A DNA stretch of 64,000 nucleotides from Streptomyces griseoaurantiacus (GTDB lineage: Bacteria > Actinomycetota > Actinomycetes > Streptomycetales > Streptomycetaceae), in assembly GCA_014656015.1 (NCBI GenBank), contig BNBP01000012.1:62001-126000 (forward strand), in the 5' to 3' direction. Positions 1 to 9,393 of the stretch are shown here, piece after piece (position 1 is the first letter of the stretch; each line of letters starts with the position of its first letter). Both the position numbers and the translations under genes were made by a program. The notes below the pieces were generated by a model, which had not been told where the DNA came from, searched no databases, and was given only the letters and a program-made list of their open reading frames with translations.

Positions 1-186
1 TTTCGCCCCGTTTGGGCAGGGCTTTCCCGGTGCCGAAGCGGAGGACGGAGTGCTCGCCGGGCCGGCCGGGGACACGTGCGCGTCACCCGGGCGGCACTGC
101 TGCCCCGCCCTCCACGGACGGTTCACACCCCGCCGGGGTCCCGCGGTCGCGCGGTCCCCGGCCTCGGGGCGCGGGGCGGGCAGGTC

Positions 187-1296
187 TCAGCTCTCCGGCG
201 TGCGCGGAGGGCTGACGGTGGTGCGCGGCGGCCGGCGCCGGGAGGAGGTCCGGATGATCAGCTCGGTCGGTATCACCTGCTCGACCGGCTGCTGCGACTC
301 CAGCCCCTCGATGGCGTCGATGAGGAGCTGCACCACCGCCGTGCCGATCCGGCGGGGTTTGAGGGAGAGGGTGGTGATCGGCGGCTCGGTGCTCGCGTAG
401 ACGGTCGACTCGCTGCAGCAGACGAGGAGCAGGTCCTCGGGGACGCGGAGGCCGTACCGGCGGGCGGCGGCCAGCAGATCGGTGCCGTTGGGGTCGAACA
501 GGCCGTAGACGGCGTCGGGACGGTCGGGGCGGGCGAGCAGTCGGTCCGCCGCGACGGCGCCCGCGCACGGGTCGTGGGCGGGGTAGGCCTCGTAGACCGG
601 GTCCTGGCCGACCCGCTCGCACCAGCGCAGATAGGCGGTGGTGGACAACCGGGTGTACGTGTCGGTGGTCGTCCCCGTGAGGAGGCCGATGCGGCGGGCG
701 CCGGCGTCGGCGAGGTGGTCGAGGATGTCAAGGACGGCGGCCTCGTGGTCGTTGTCGACCCAGGCGGTGACCGGCAGCGCGCCCGCCGGGCGGCCGTCGG
801 AGACCACCGGTAAGCCCTGCCGGACGAGTTCGCTGACGACGGGGTCCTGGTCGGAGGGGTCGATGACGACCGTGCCGTCCAGGGCGACGTTGGACCAGAC
901 GTCGTGGCGCGAGGTCGCGGGGAGGATCACCAGGGCGTAGCCGCGGGCGAGCGCGGCCGAGGTGGCGGCCCGGGCCATCTCCGCGAAGTACGCGAACTCC
1001 GTGAAGGTGAAAGGTTCATCCCCGTACGTGGTCACGGTCAGGCCGATCAGCCCGGACTTGCCGGTTCTCAGCGTCCGGGCGGCGGCCGACGGGCGGTAGC
1101 CGAGCCGGTCGGCGACCTCGCGGACGTGGCGCCGGGTGGCGTCCGGGAGTCTGCCTTTTCCGTTGAGGGCGTCGGAGACGGTCGTGATGGAGACCCCGGC
1201 GGCGGCGGCGACGTCTCTGATGCCCGCTCGGCCCGGTCGGCCGCCCCGCCGTGCGGTGTCCGCCCGGCTCACCTGGTGCTTCCCTGCTGCTGTCAT
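187..1296 (-). CDS. LacI-family transcriptional regulator
   Basis: A 369-residue protein with the LacI/GalR layout. The N-terminal helix-turn-helix is at about residues 20-45 (GIRDVAAAAGVSITTVSDAL, followed by the hinge region with RTLRTGKSG). A periplasmic-binding-protein-like sensor domain of about 280 residues follows (GLLTGTTTDTYTRL, DAVYGLFDPNGTDLL). The open frame extends a further 77 codons upstream, but I place the start at the ATG at 1296, because the residues before it are Arg/Pro-rich and unlike the family. It probably represses a sugar or nutrient gene set in response to a small ligand. It is divergent from the aminotransferase gene, with a 488-bp gap. The ligand and target are not visible from the sequence. 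Confidence 0.88.
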   Translation of the reverse strand: MTAAGKHQVSRADTARRGGRPGRAGIRDVAAAAGVSITTVSDALNGKGRLPDATRRHVREVADRLGYRPSAAARTLRTGKSGLIGLTVTTYGDEPFTFTEFAYFAEMARAATSAALARGYALVILPATSRHDVWSNVALDGTVVIDPSDQDPVVSELVRQGLPVVSDGRPAGALPVTAWVDNDHEAAVLDILDHLADAGARRIGLLTGTTTDTYTRLSTTAYLRWCERVGQDPVYEAYPAHDPCAGAVAADRLLARPDRPDAVYGLFDPNGTDLLAAARRYGLRVPEDLLLVCCSESTVYASTEPPITTLSLKPRRIGTAVVQLLIDAIEGLESQQPVEQVIPTELIIRTSSRRRPPRTTVSPPRTPES

Positions 1297-1386
1297 GGCG
1301 AGCCGATAGTAGGGCTCATGCGGTGGGGTAGTGCGGACGCATATGCACCCGTTGACAGGCACGTTTCTGCAAGGTTCAAAGCGAGT

Positions 1387-1411
1387 AACTACCTTGGAAT
1401 GCAAGGTAGTT
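1387..1411. promoter_or_regulatory. Perfect inverted repeat, probable operator
   Basis: AACTACCTT and AAGGTAGTT are separated by 7 bp in the gap between the divergent lacI-type and hisC-type genes. The dyad sits about 90 bp upstream of the lacI start, suitable for a repressor site. It does not look like the CG-centred LacI-family operator. ACTACCTT-type dyads recall PadR/TetR-like regulators, but that is inference. The rest of the gap (1297-1784) shows only one DnaA-box-like 9-mer. Confidence 0.5.
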
Positions 1412-1675
1412 GAACGATACAAGGCCAGTACCTGGCTTGTCGGCACGCACGGGCCTGCCAAGGGGGTCATGTCTCGAAGAGGTCTCAACTCACCTTCACG
1501 GGTGATGCGCGCCAGGGGGTGCGCCACCGGCGCGTGCGGACGGAACCGGCGCGCCCCCCGATTAGTGCGCCTTCATGCGCTTTCGTACGAGTGCGGCAGG
1601 GGGCCCGCCTCCGGACCGGCCGCGGACCATCGCCCGCCCCGCGGACGAGCACCGGCGCCCCGCCGCGGGGCCACG

Positions 1676-1684
1676 TTGTCCACA
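1676..1684 (+). other. Single consensus DnaA box
   Basis: TTGTCCACA matches the preferred Streptomyces DnaA box exactly. It is isolated in the lacI-hisC gap, so it may be chance or a weak titration site. Confidence 0.35.
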
Positions 1685-1784
1685 GGCCATTCGCACCGGC
1701 GCCGAATCCTCATAAGGTGAGAAGCATTGGACGCCGGAACGAGGCACGCCCCCGGGACCGACGGTGTGCGCGAGGAGGACTGCG

Positions 1785-2867
1785 GTGAGCGAGACGAGCC
1801 CGAGGCTGCGTGCCGAGCTGGAGGGTATCCCCACCTACAAGCCGGGCAGGCCCGCGGCGGCGGCCGGCGGCCCGGTCGCCTACAAGCTGTCCTCCAACGA
1901 GAACCCGTACCCCCCGCTGCCGGGCGTCATGGAGACGGTCATGGCGGCGGCCGGATCCTTCAACCGGTACCCGGACCTGGCCTGCACCGCGCTCAGCCAG
2001 GAGCTGGCCGGGCGCTTCGGCGTCCCGGTCTCCCACATCGCCACGGGCACGGGTTCGGTCGGCGTCGCCCAGCAACTGGTGCAGTCCACCAGCGGCCCCG
2101 GCGACGAGGTGATCTACGCCTGGCGGTCCTTCGAGGCGTACCCGATCATCACGCGGATCAGCGGGGCCACACCGGTGCAGGTGCCGCTGACGCCGGGCGA
2201 GGTGCACGACCTGGACGCGATGGCGCGGGCGATCACCGACCGCACGCGGCTGATCTTCGTCTGCAATCCGAACAACCCGACGGGCACGGCGGTGCGCCGC
2301 GCGGAGCTGGAGGCGTTCCTCGACCGGGTGCCGAAGGACATCCTGGTGGTGATCGACGAGGCCTACCGCGAGTTCATCCGTGACCCCGAGGTGCCGGACG
2401 GCGTCGAGCTGTACCGCGAGCGGCCGAACGTGTGCGTGCTGCGGACCTTCTCCAAGGCGTACGGGCTCGCGGGGCTGCGAGTGGGCTTCGCCATCGCCCA
2501 CGAGCCCGTGGCCGCGGCCCTGCGCAAGACGGCGGTGCCCTTCGGGGTGAGTCAGCTCGCCCAGGACGCGGCGATCGCCTCGCTGAACGCCGAGGACGAA
2601 CTGCTCGGCCGGGTCGGCTCGCTGGTCTGCGAGCGGAACCGGGTGGTCGAGGCGCTGCGCGAGCAGGGCTGGACGGTGCCCGAGACACAGGCCAACTTCG
2701 TCTGGCTGCGGCTGGGGGAGCGCACCGCGGACTTCGCGGAGGCGTGTGAGCGGGCGGGCGTCGTCGTCCGGGGATACGCGCCGGACGGGGTACGGATCAC
2801 CATCGGTGAGACGGAGGCCAACGACATCTTCCTCAAGGCCGCGGAGGGGTACCGCAGCAGGCTCTGA
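1785..2867 (+). CDS. hisC: Histidinol-phosphate aminotransferase-like PLP enzyme
   Basis: A 360-residue fold-type I aminotransferase of the HisC/Pat group. It probably transfers the amino group of glutamate to histidinol phosphate or an aromatic keto acid. Visible family marks are SSNENPYPP near the N-terminus, CNPNNPTGT in the PLP pocket, DEAYREF (Asp binding the pyridine nitrogen), the Schiff-base lysine in [14 protein letters not shown], and the C-terminal arginine in GVRITIG. The GTG at 1785 is chosen because GAGGAGG lies 7 bp upstream; a GTG at 1764 would lack this. It is not in a his operon, so it may be a second HisC or an aromatic aminotransferase. A terminator follows. Confidence 0.88.
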   Translation: MSETSPRLRAELEGIPTYKPGRPAAAAGGPVAYKLSSNENPYPPLPGVMETVMAAAGSFNRYPDLACTALSQELAGRFGVPVSHIATGTGSVGVAQQLVQSTSGPGDEVIYAWRSFEAYPIITRISGATPVQVPLTPGEVHDLDAMARAITDRTRLIFVCNPNNPTGTAVRRAELEAFLDRVPKDILVVIDEAYREFIRDPEVPDGVELYRERPNVCVLRTFSKAYGLAGLRVGFAIAHEPVAAALRKTAVPFGVSQLAQDAAIASLNAEDELLGRVGSLVCERNRVVEALREQGWTVPETQANFVWLRLGERTADFAEACERAGVVVRGYAPDGVRITIGETEANDIFLKAAEGYRSRL

Positions 2868-2932
2868 ACGGGGCCGCTCGCGTTGGCGGGGTTCCGTCGT
2901 TCGCCCGCGGGGTTCCGTTCCGCCGTTCCGTG

Positions 2933-2968
2933 AAGGGGCCGGTCGTGCCAGGTGCCGACCGGCCCCTT
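2933..2968 (+). terminator. Rho-independent-type hairpin after hisC
   Basis: A 13-bp GC-rich perfect stem (AAGGGGCCGGTCG with its complement) and a 10-nt loop lie 65 bp after the aminotransferase stop. The T run is poor, as is usual in Streptomyces. Confidence 0.7.
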
Positions 2969-3097
2969 TCGCATGCCGTCACCTCCCGTGCGCGCGGGTC
3001 CGCGTGGGACCGGCTCGTGTGAGGCGTCCCACTTTCGGCTTCGGGGGACCCCCTGGGCGCCTGGGTCGAACTTCCATGCGCCATAATTGCTTGTGAA

Positions 3098-3113
3098 TGT
3101 GAACGCGTTCACA
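3098..3113. promoter_or_regulatory. Rex operator (ROP site) upstream of cydABCD
   Basis: TGTGAACGCGTTCACA is a perfect 16-bp palindrome that matches the Rex operator described for Streptomyces. Rex is the NADH/NAD+-sensing repressor that controls cytochrome bd genes. The site is about 115 bp upstream of the cydA start, so NADH accumulation under low oxygen should release cydABCD. The palindrome is seen directly; the regulator assignment rests on the known consensus. An overlapping TTGTGAA half-site precedes it. Confidence 0.88.
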
Positions 3114-3229
3114 AGCGCATCCCGGTTTCTCCCGAGATGCGTGCTGTGTACGAGCCACAACGTGTGCGAATCGCACGCCTGGGCGTGCGCTCGCCGCCGC
3201 GTGACCACGGCGACGTAAGGAGAGACGAC

Positions 3230-4738
3230 GTGGAACTGGCTCTGGCGCCGGAGACCCTGGCGCGCTGGCAGTTCGGCATCACCACCGTCTACCACTTCCT
3301 CTTCGTCCCGCTGACGATCTCGCTGGCCGCGCTGACGGCCGGCCTGCAGACCGCCTGGGTGCGGACGGAGAAGGAGAAGTACCTCAGGGCCACCAAGTTC
3401 TGGGGCAAGCTCTTCCTGATCAACATCGCGATGGGCGTCGTCACCGGCATCGTGCAGGAGTTCCAGTTCGGCATGAACTGGTCCGACTACTCGCGGTTCG
3501 TCGGCGACATCTTCGGCGCCCCCCTCGCCTTCGAGGCGCTCCTGGCCTTCTTCTTCGAGTCGACCTTCATCGGGCTGTGGATCTTCGGCTGGGACAAGCT
3601 GCCGAAGAAGCTGCATTTGGCCTGCATATGGATGGTGTCACTCGGCACCTTCCTCTCGGCCTACTTCATCCTCGCGGCCAACTCCTGGATGCAGCACCCC
3701 GTCGGCTACCGGATCAACGAGTCCCGGGGCCGCGCGGAACTCACCGACTTCTGGGCCGTGCTCACCCAGAACACCGCCCTCAGCCAGGCCTTCCACACCC
3801 TGTCGGCCTCCTTCCTCACCGGCGGCGCCTTCATGGTCGGCATCGCCGCCTTCCACCTGCTGCGCAAGAAGCACGTACGGGTGATGAAGACCTCGCTGCG
3901 GCTCGGCCTGGTCACCGTCGTGGTCGCCGGCCTGCTCACCGCCGTCAGCGGTGACGTCCTCGGCAAGGTCATGTTCAAACAGCAGCCGATGAAGATGGCG
4001 GCCGCCGAGGCGCTGTGGGACGGTCAGTCCCCCGCCCCCTTCTCGGTGTTCGCCTACGGCGACGTGGAGAAGGGGCACAACAGCGTGGCCGTGGAGATCC
4101 CCGGGCTGCTCTCCTTCCTCGCCGACGACAACTTCTCCTCGTACGTCCCCGGCATCAACGACGTCAACAAGGCAGAGCAGGAGAAGTACGGGCCCGGCGA
4201 CTACCGGCCCAACATCCCCGTCACCTTCTGGGGCTTCCGCTGGATGATCGGCTTCGGCATGACGTCCTTCGCCCTGGGTCTGGCCGGGCTGTGGTTCACC
4301 CGGAAGAAGTTCCTGCTGCCGCAGCACCTCAGGGTCGGCGAGGACGAGGTGCCGCACCTGGTGCTCTTCCGGAACAAGGCGCTCGGCCCCACGCTCACCA
4401 CGTGGTACTGGCGCGCGGCGATCCTGACCCTCGGCTTCCCGCTCCTCGCCAACTCCTGGGGCTGGATCTTCACCGAGATGGGCCGTCAGCCCTGGGTCGT
4501 CTACGGCGTCCTGCGCACCGGCGACGCGGTCTCCCCCGGTGTCTCGCAGGGCGAGGTGCTCACGTCGATGCTGACCTTCACCGCCCTGTACGCGATCCTC
4601 GCGGTCGTCGAGGTGAAGCTGCTGGTGAAGTACGTCAAGGCCGGGCCGCCCGAACTCACCGAGGCGGACCTCAACCCACCCACGAAGATCGGCGGCGACT
4701 CCCGGGACGCCGACAAGCCGATGGCCTTCTCCTACTAG
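3230..4738 (+). CDS. cydA: Cytochrome bd quinol oxidase subunit I
   Basis: A 502-residue, multi-pass membrane subunit I of cytochrome bd oxidase, which oxidises menaquinol and reduces O2 to water with high oxygen affinity. The N-terminal ETLARWQFGITTVYHFLF holds the conserved haem-ligand histidine. GRQPWVVYGVLRT is the conserved quinol-site segment. The Q loop is of the short type, and about nine hydrophobic segments are visible. The start is GTG at 3230 with AAGGAGA 6 bp upstream; the longer frame upstream covers the promoter and is not used. It heads the cydA-cydB-cydDC operon, probably controlled by the Rex site. Confidence 0.96.
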   Translation: MELALAPETLARWQFGITTVYHFLFVPLTISLAALTAGLQTAWVRTEKEKYLRATKFWGKLFLINIAMGVVTGIVQEFQFGMNWSDYSRFVGDIFGAPLAFEALLAFFFESTFIGLWIFGWDKLPKKLHLACIWMVSLGTFLSAYFILAANSWMQHPVGYRINESRGRAELTDFWAVLTQNTALSQAFHTLSASFLTGGAFMVGIAAFHLLRKKHVRVMKTSLRLGLVTVVVAGLLTAVSGDVLGKVMFKQQPMKMAAAEALWDGQSPAPFSVFAYGDVEKGHNSVAVEIPGLLSFLADDNFSSYVPGINDVNKAEQEKYGPGDYRPNIPVTFWGFRWMIGFGMTSFALGLAGLWFTRKKFLLPQHLRVGEDEVPHLVLFRNKALGPTLTTWYWRAAILTLGFPLLANSWGWIFTEMGRQPWVVYGVLRTGDAVSPGVSQGEVLTSMLTFTALYAILAVVEVKLLVKYVKAGPPELTEADLNPPTKIGGDSRDADKPMAFSY

Positions 4739-4757
4739 GCCGGGGAGCGCTCACCTC

Positions 4758-5762
4758 ATGGAACTTCACGACGTCTGGTTCGTCCTCATCGCCGTCCTGT
4801 GGACCGGCTACTTCTTCCTGGAGGGCTTCGACTTCGGGGTCGGCGTCCTCACCCGGCTGCTGGCCCGGAACCGCTCCGAGAAGCGGGTACTGATCAACAC
4901 CATCGGTCCCGTCTGGGACGGCAACGAGGTCTGGCTGCTCACCGCGGGCGGCGCGACCTTCGCCGCCTTCCCCGAGTGGTACGCCACCCTCTTCTCCGGC
5001 TTCTACCTGCCGTTGCTGGTCATCCTCGTCTGCCTCATCGTGCGCGGGGTCGCCTTCGAGTACCGGGCCAAGCGGCCGGAGGAGAGGTGGCAGCGCAACT
5101 GGGAGACCGCGATCTTCTGGGCCTCGCTGCTCCCGGCCTTCCTGTGGGGCGTGGCCTTCGCCAACATCGTGCGCGGAGTCAAGATCGACTCCGATCTCGA
5201 GTACGTCGGCAACCTCTGGGACCTGCTCAACCCGTACGCCCTGCTGGGTGGGGTGGTGACCCTGGCGCTGTTCACCTTCCACGGGACCGTCTTCGTCGGT
5301 CTCAAGACCGTCGGGGAGATCAGGGAGCGGGCACGGCGGCTGGCCCTCAGGGTGGGGGCGGCGACCGCCGTCCTGGCGCTCGTCTTCCTGCTGTGGACAC
5401 AGGCCGACAAGGGGGACACCGGCTCGCTGGTGGCCCTCGTGGTGGCCGTGGCCGCGCTCGTGACCGCGTTGGGAGCGGCCCGGGTCGGCCGGGAGGGCTG
5501 GGCGTTCGCCCTGTCGGGGGTGACCGTCGTGGCCGTGGTCGCGATGTTCTTCCTGACTCTCTTCCCGAACGTGATGCCGTCCTCGCTCGACCCGGACTGG
5601 AGCCTCACGGTCACCAACTCCTCGTCGAGTCCCTACACCCTGAAGATCATGACCTGGTGCGCCGGCATCGCCACACCGCTGGTGCTGCTCTACCAGGGCT
5701 GGACCTACTGGGTGTTCCGCAAGCGCATCGGCACGCACCACCTCGCGGATGCCGCGCACTGA
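4758..5762 (+). CDS. cydB: Cytochrome bd quinol oxidase subunit II
   Basis: A 334-residue membrane protein starting MELHDVWFVLIAVLWTGYFF, then LEGFDFGVG, the signature N-terminal helix of CydB. GPVWDGNEVWL and the FANIVRG segment are typical of the family. It pairs with CydA to form the bd oxidase core. It follows cydA after 19 bp, so the two are cotranscribed. It is followed by a 72-bp gap holding two parS sites before cydDC. Confidence 0.96.
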   Translation: MELHDVWFVLIAVLWTGYFFLEGFDFGVGVLTRLLARNRSEKRVLINTIGPVWDGNEVWLLTAGGATFAAFPEWYATLFSGFYLPLLVILVCLIVRGVAFEYRAKRPEERWQRNWETAIFWASLLPAFLWGVAFANIVRGVKIDSDLEYVGNLWDLLNPYALLGGVVTLALFTFHGTVFVGLKTVGEIRERARRLALRVGAATAVLALVFLLWTQADKGDTGSLVALVVAVAALVTALGAARVGREGWAFALSGVTVVAVVAMFFLTLFPNVMPSSLDPDWSLTVTNSSSSPYTLKIMTWCAGIATPLVLLYQGWTYWVFRKRIGTHHLADAAH

Positions 5763-5786
5763 CCCCGACCCGTGGGAAGCAGAGTG

Positions 5787-5802
5787 TGTTTCACGTGAAA
5801 CA
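5787..5802. other. parS site (ParB binding), copy 1
   Basis: TGTTTCACGTGAAACA is the consensus ParB-binding site of Streptomyces. The palindrome here extends to 22 bp (5784-5805). It lies in the cydB-cydDC gap. parS sites cluster around oriC and load ParB for chromosome segregation during sporulation. Confidence 0.93.
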
Positions 5803-5834
5803 CACCCGCTTCGCCCCTCTTCGACCCTGAGGGT

Positions 5835-8800
5835 GTGTTTCACGTGAAACCGATCGACCCGCGCCTCCTCCGGTACGCGCGCGCCACCCGTCTCTTCATG
5901 CTGGCGGTCGTCGCACTGGGCGTCCTCGGGGCGGCGCTGGTCATCGCTCAGGCGATGCTCATCGCCGAGGTGGTGGTCGGGGCCTTCCAGCACGGTGACT
6001 CGCTCGCGGCACTGCGCTCCCCGCTGGTACTCCTGGCCGCCGTGGCCCTCGGCCGGGCCCTCGTCGCCTGGCTGACCGAGCTGGCCGCACACCGGGCGAG
6101 CGCGGCGGTGAAGTCGGAGCTGCGGGGCCGACTGCTGGAGCGGGCGGCCGCGCTGGGGCCGGGATGGCTCGGCGGGCAGCGCACCGGCTCCCTGGTCGCC
6201 CTGGCCACCCGAGGCGTCGACGCCCTCGATGACTACTTCTCGCGTTATCTGCCCCAATTGGGACTCGCGGTGGTGGTCCCGGCGGCCGTGCTGCCGCGGG
6301 TGGTGACCGAGGACTGGGTGTCCGCGGCGATCATCGTCGGGACGCTGCCGCTGATCCCCCTCTTCATGATCCTCATCGGCTGGGTCACCCGTTCCCAGAC
6401 GGACCGTCAGTGGCGGCTGCTGTCCCGGCTGTCGGGGCACTTCCTGGACGTGGTCGCCGGGCTGCCGACGCTCAAGGTGTTCGGCCGGGCCAAGGCGCAG
6501 GCCGAGTCCATCCGCCGGATCACCGGCGAGTACCGGCAGGCGACGATGCGGACCCTGCGGATCGCCTTCCTGTCCTCCTTCGTCCTGGAACTGCTCGCCA
6601 CCCTCTCGGTCGCGCTCGTCGCGGTGACGATCGGCATGCGGCTGGTCCACGGCGACATGGACCTCTACATCGGTCTCGTCATCCTCGTCCTCGCCCCCGA
6701 GGCGTATCTGCCGCTGCGACAGGTGGGCGTCCAGTACCACGCCGCGGCCGAGGGCCTCGCGGCCGCCGAGGAGATCTTCGAGGTGCTGGAGACCCCCCTG
6801 CCGGCCGCCGGCACGCGGCGGTTGCCGGACGGGGAGATCGCCTTCGAGGAGGTGACCGTCCGGTACCCGGGCCGCGCGTCCGACGCGGTGACCGGGGCCT
6901 CTCTCCGGGTCGCCCCCGGCGAGACGGTCGCCCTGGTCGGTCCCAGCGGCGCGGGCAAGTCGACGCTGCTGAGCGTGCTGCTCGGCTTCGTACGGCCCGA
7001 GGGCGGACGGGTGCGGGTCGGCGGGGCCGACCTCGCCTCGGCCGACCTGGAGGAGTGGCGCTCCCGGCTCGCCTGGGTGCCGCAGCACCCCCACCTGTAC
7101 GCGGGCACCATCGCCGAGAACGTACGACTGGCCCGGCCCGAGGCCGACAGCGGGGCGGTGCGCCGGGCGCTCGCGGACGCGGGGGCCCTCACCTTCGTCG
7201 ACGCGCTGCCGGACGGCACGGACACCGTGCTCGGCGAGGACGGGGCAGGGCTCTCGGCGGGCCAGCGGCAGCGCATCGCGCTGGCCCGGGCCTTCCTCGC
7301 CGACCGGCCCGTCCTGCTGCTCGACGAGCCGACGGCCGCGCTGGACGGCGAGACCGAGGCGGAGGTCGTCGAGGCCGTGCGGCGGCTGGCGGCGGGACGC
7401 ACGGTGCTCCTCGTGGTGCACCGCCCGGCACTGCTGGCGGTGGCCGACCGGGTGGTGCGGCTGGACCCGGCACCCGCGACCGCCGTCCCCGAACGGACGG
7501 CGGGTGCGGCCGGCAGCGGACGGCCCGGCCCCGGGACGCCGGACCGGGCACCCGAGAGCGGCGACGGAACCGTCCTCGATGCTCCCCCGGCGCCCCGAAG
7601 CGGTGTCCTCGCCCGGGTGCGTGCGATGGCCCGGCCCCTGCGCGGGCGTCTGCTGCTCGCCCTGTTGCTCGGCGCCCTCGCGCTCGGCAGCGCCGTCGGC
7701 CTGATGGCGACCTCCGGATGGCTGATCGCCCGGGCCTCCCAACAGCCGCCGGTGCTTTATCTGATGGTCGCGGTCACCGCCACGCGGGCCTTCGGCATCG
7801 GACGGGCCGTCTTCCGATACACCGAGCGGCTCGTCTCGCACGACGCGGTGCTGCGCATGCTGGCCGCCACCCGGGTCGCCGTCTACCGCCGTCTCGAGCG
7901 GCTGGCCCCCGCCGGGTTGCGCACCGCCCGGCGCGGTGACCTGCTGAGCCGGCTGGTCGCGGACGTGGACGCGCTGCAGGACTACTGGCTGCGGTGGCTG
8001 CTGCCGGTGGGTGCCGCCGTGGTGGTGTCGGCCGGCTCGGTCGCCTTCACCGCGTGGCTGCTGCCGGAGGCGGGGGCCTTCCTCGCCGCCGGACTGCTCG
8101 CCGCCGGTGCCGGCGTCCCGCTGCTCACCGGTGCTCTCGCCCGTCGCGCCGAGCGCAGGCTGGCGCCCGCCCGCGGCGAACTCGCCACCCGCGTCACCGA
8201 CCTGCTCACCGGCACACCCGAACTGACGGTCGCCGGGGCCCTGCCCGCGCGGCTCGCCGGGGCCCGCCGGGCCGACGGCGTCCTCACCCGGATCGCCTCC
8301 CGGTCGGCCGCCGCTGCCGCCCTCGGCGACGGGCTGACCGCGCTGCTCACCGGCCTCACCGTGGTGGCCACCGCGGTCGTGGGCGTCCAGGCGGTCGCCG
8401 CCGGACGGCTGCACGGCCTCGCCCTGGCGGTTCTCGTCCTCACCCCGCTCGCCGCGTTCGAGGCGGTGCTCGGACTGCCGCTCGCCGTACGCCACCGGCA
8501 GCGGGTGCGACGCAGCGCCGCGCGGGTGTACGAGATCCTCGACGCACCCGAGCCGGTACGCGAGCCGGTCCGGCCCCGGCCGGCACCCGCGTCGCCGTTC
8601 CCGCTCGCCGTACGGGGGCTCACCGCCCGGCACCCCGGGCGGCGTCGGCCCGCGCTGAGCGGGCTGGACCTCACACTGACCCGGGGGCGGCGCATCGCCG
8701 TGGTCGGTGCTTCCGGCGCCGGCAAGAGCACCCTCGCCCAGGTCCTGCTGCGTTTCCTCGACGCGGAGACCGGCACGTACACCCTGGGCGGCACGGACGC

Positions 8801-9368
8801 CGCCGCCCTCGACGACGACGACGTGCGGCGGCTGGTGGGGCTGTGCGCGCAGGACGCGCACCTCTTCGACAGCTCCGTGCGCGAGAACCTGCTGCTGGCC
8901 CGGAGGGACGCCACCGAGGAGGACCTGCGCGGGGCGCTCGCCCGGGCGCGGCTCCTGGACTGGGTGGACGGACTGCCCGAAGGGCTGGACACCTTCGTCG
9001 GGGAGCAGGGCGCCCGGCTCTCCGGCGGTCAGCGGCAGCGGCTGGCCCTGGCCCGGGCCCTGCTCGCGGACTTCCCCGTCCTGGTCCTCGACGAGCCGGC
9101 GGAGCACCTCGACCTGCCCACCGCCGACGCCCTCACGGACGACCTGCTGGCCGCGACCGAGGGGCGTACGACGCTGCTCATCACCCACCGGCTGGCCGGT
9201 CTCGACGCGGTCGACGAGGTGCTCGTGCTGGCCGGCGGCCGGGTTGTGCAGCGGGGTCCGTACGCCGCTCTGGCGGCGGCGGACGGACCGTTGCGGGAGA
9301 TGCTGGCGCGGGAGGCGGAGAGCGACCTGTCCGGGGTGACGGCGGACGTGGTCGCGCCCGCCGCCTAG
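5835..9368 (+). CDS. cydDC: CydDC heterodimeric ABC exporter as a single fused polypeptide
   Basis: A 1177-residue fusion of CydD and CydC, the thiol (glutathione/cysteine-type) exporter needed to assemble cytochrome bd. Each half is a six-helix exporter domain plus an ATPase. Walker A GPSGAGKST is near residue 369 with LSAGQRQR behind it. The second Walker A, GASGAGKST, is near residue 956 with LSGGQRQR, and a Pro/Ala/Gly-rich linker lies at about residues 545-590. In many bacteria the two halves are separate genes; the fusion is common in actinobacteria. Its GTG start and first six codons (MFHVKP) lie within a parS site, so ParB binding covers the translation start. Confidence 0.95.
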   Translation: MFHVKPIDPRLLRYARATRLFMLAVVALGVLGAALVIAQAMLIAEVVVGAFQHGDSLAALRSPLVLLAAVALGRALVAWLTELAAHRASAAVKSELRGRLLERAAALGPGWLGGQRTGSLVALATRGVDALDDYFSRYLPQLGLAVVVPAAVLPRVVTEDWVSAAIIVGTLPLIPLFMILIGWVTRSQTDRQWRLLSRLSGHFLDVVAGLPTLKVFGRAKAQAESIRRITGEYRQATMRTLRIAFLSSFVLELLATLSVALVAVTIGMRLVHGDMDLYIGLVILVLAPEAYLPLRQVGVQYHAAAEGLAAAEEIFEVLETPLPAAGTRRLPDGEIAFEEVTVRYPGRASDAVTGASLRVAPGETVALVGPSGAGKSTLLSVLLGFVRPEGGRVRVGGADLASADLEEWRSRLAWVPQHPHLYAGTIAENVRLARPEADSGAVRRALADAGALTFVDALPDGTDTVLGEDGAGLSAGQRQRIALARAFLADRPVLLLDEPTAALDGETEAEVVEAVRRLAAGRTVLLVVHRPALLAVADRVVRLDPAPATAVPERTAGAAGSGRPGPGTPDRAPESGDGTVLDAPPAPRSGVLARVRAMARPLRGRLLLALLLGALALGSAVGLMATSGWLIARASQQPPVLYLMVAVTATRAFGIGRAVFRYTERLVSHDAVLRMLAATRVAVYRRLERLAPAGLRTARRGDLLSRLVADVDALQDYWLRWLLPVGAAVVVSAGSVAFTAWLLPEAGAFLAAGLLAAGAGVPLLTGALARRAERRLAPARGELATRVTDLLTGTPELTVAGALPARLAGARRADGVLTRIASRSAAAAALGDGLTALLTGLTVVATAVVGVQAVAAGRLHGLALAVLVLTPLAAFEAVLGLPLAVRHRQRVRRSAARVYEILDAPEPVREPVRPRPAPASPFPLAVRGLTARHPGRRRPALSGLDLTLTRGRRIAVVGASGAGKSTLAQVLLRFLDAETGTYTLGGTDAAALDDDDVRRLVGLCAQDAHLFDSSVRENLLLARRDATEEDLRGALARARLLDWVDGLPEGLDTFVGEQGARLSGGQRQRLALARALLADFPVLVLDEPAEHLDLPTADALTDDLLAATEGRTTLLITHRLAGLDAVDEVLVLAGGRVVQRGPYAALAAADGPLREMLAREAESDLSGVTADVVAPAA
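5836..5851. other. parS site, copy 2, at the cydDC start codon
   Basis: The 14-bp core GTTTCACGTGAAAC is perfect at 5837-5850, and only the outermost base differs from the 16-bp consensus. The site is 33 bp from copy 1 and overlaps the GTG start codon of cydDC, so it also encodes FHVK. Confidence 0.92.
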
Positions 9369-9393
9369 GAACGCCAGGCCGCCGAGTCCTCGC

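Noticed and set aside
1..186. Possible gene at the left edge
   Set aside because: Frames here are shadows of the LacI gene or Arg/Pro-rich; no start, ribosome site or domain.
4671..9188. 1505-codon open frame on the minus strand
   Set aside because: It is antisense to cydB and cydDC; the translation is Gly/Gln/Arg/Glu-rich without any domain, a usual shadow in high-GC DNA.
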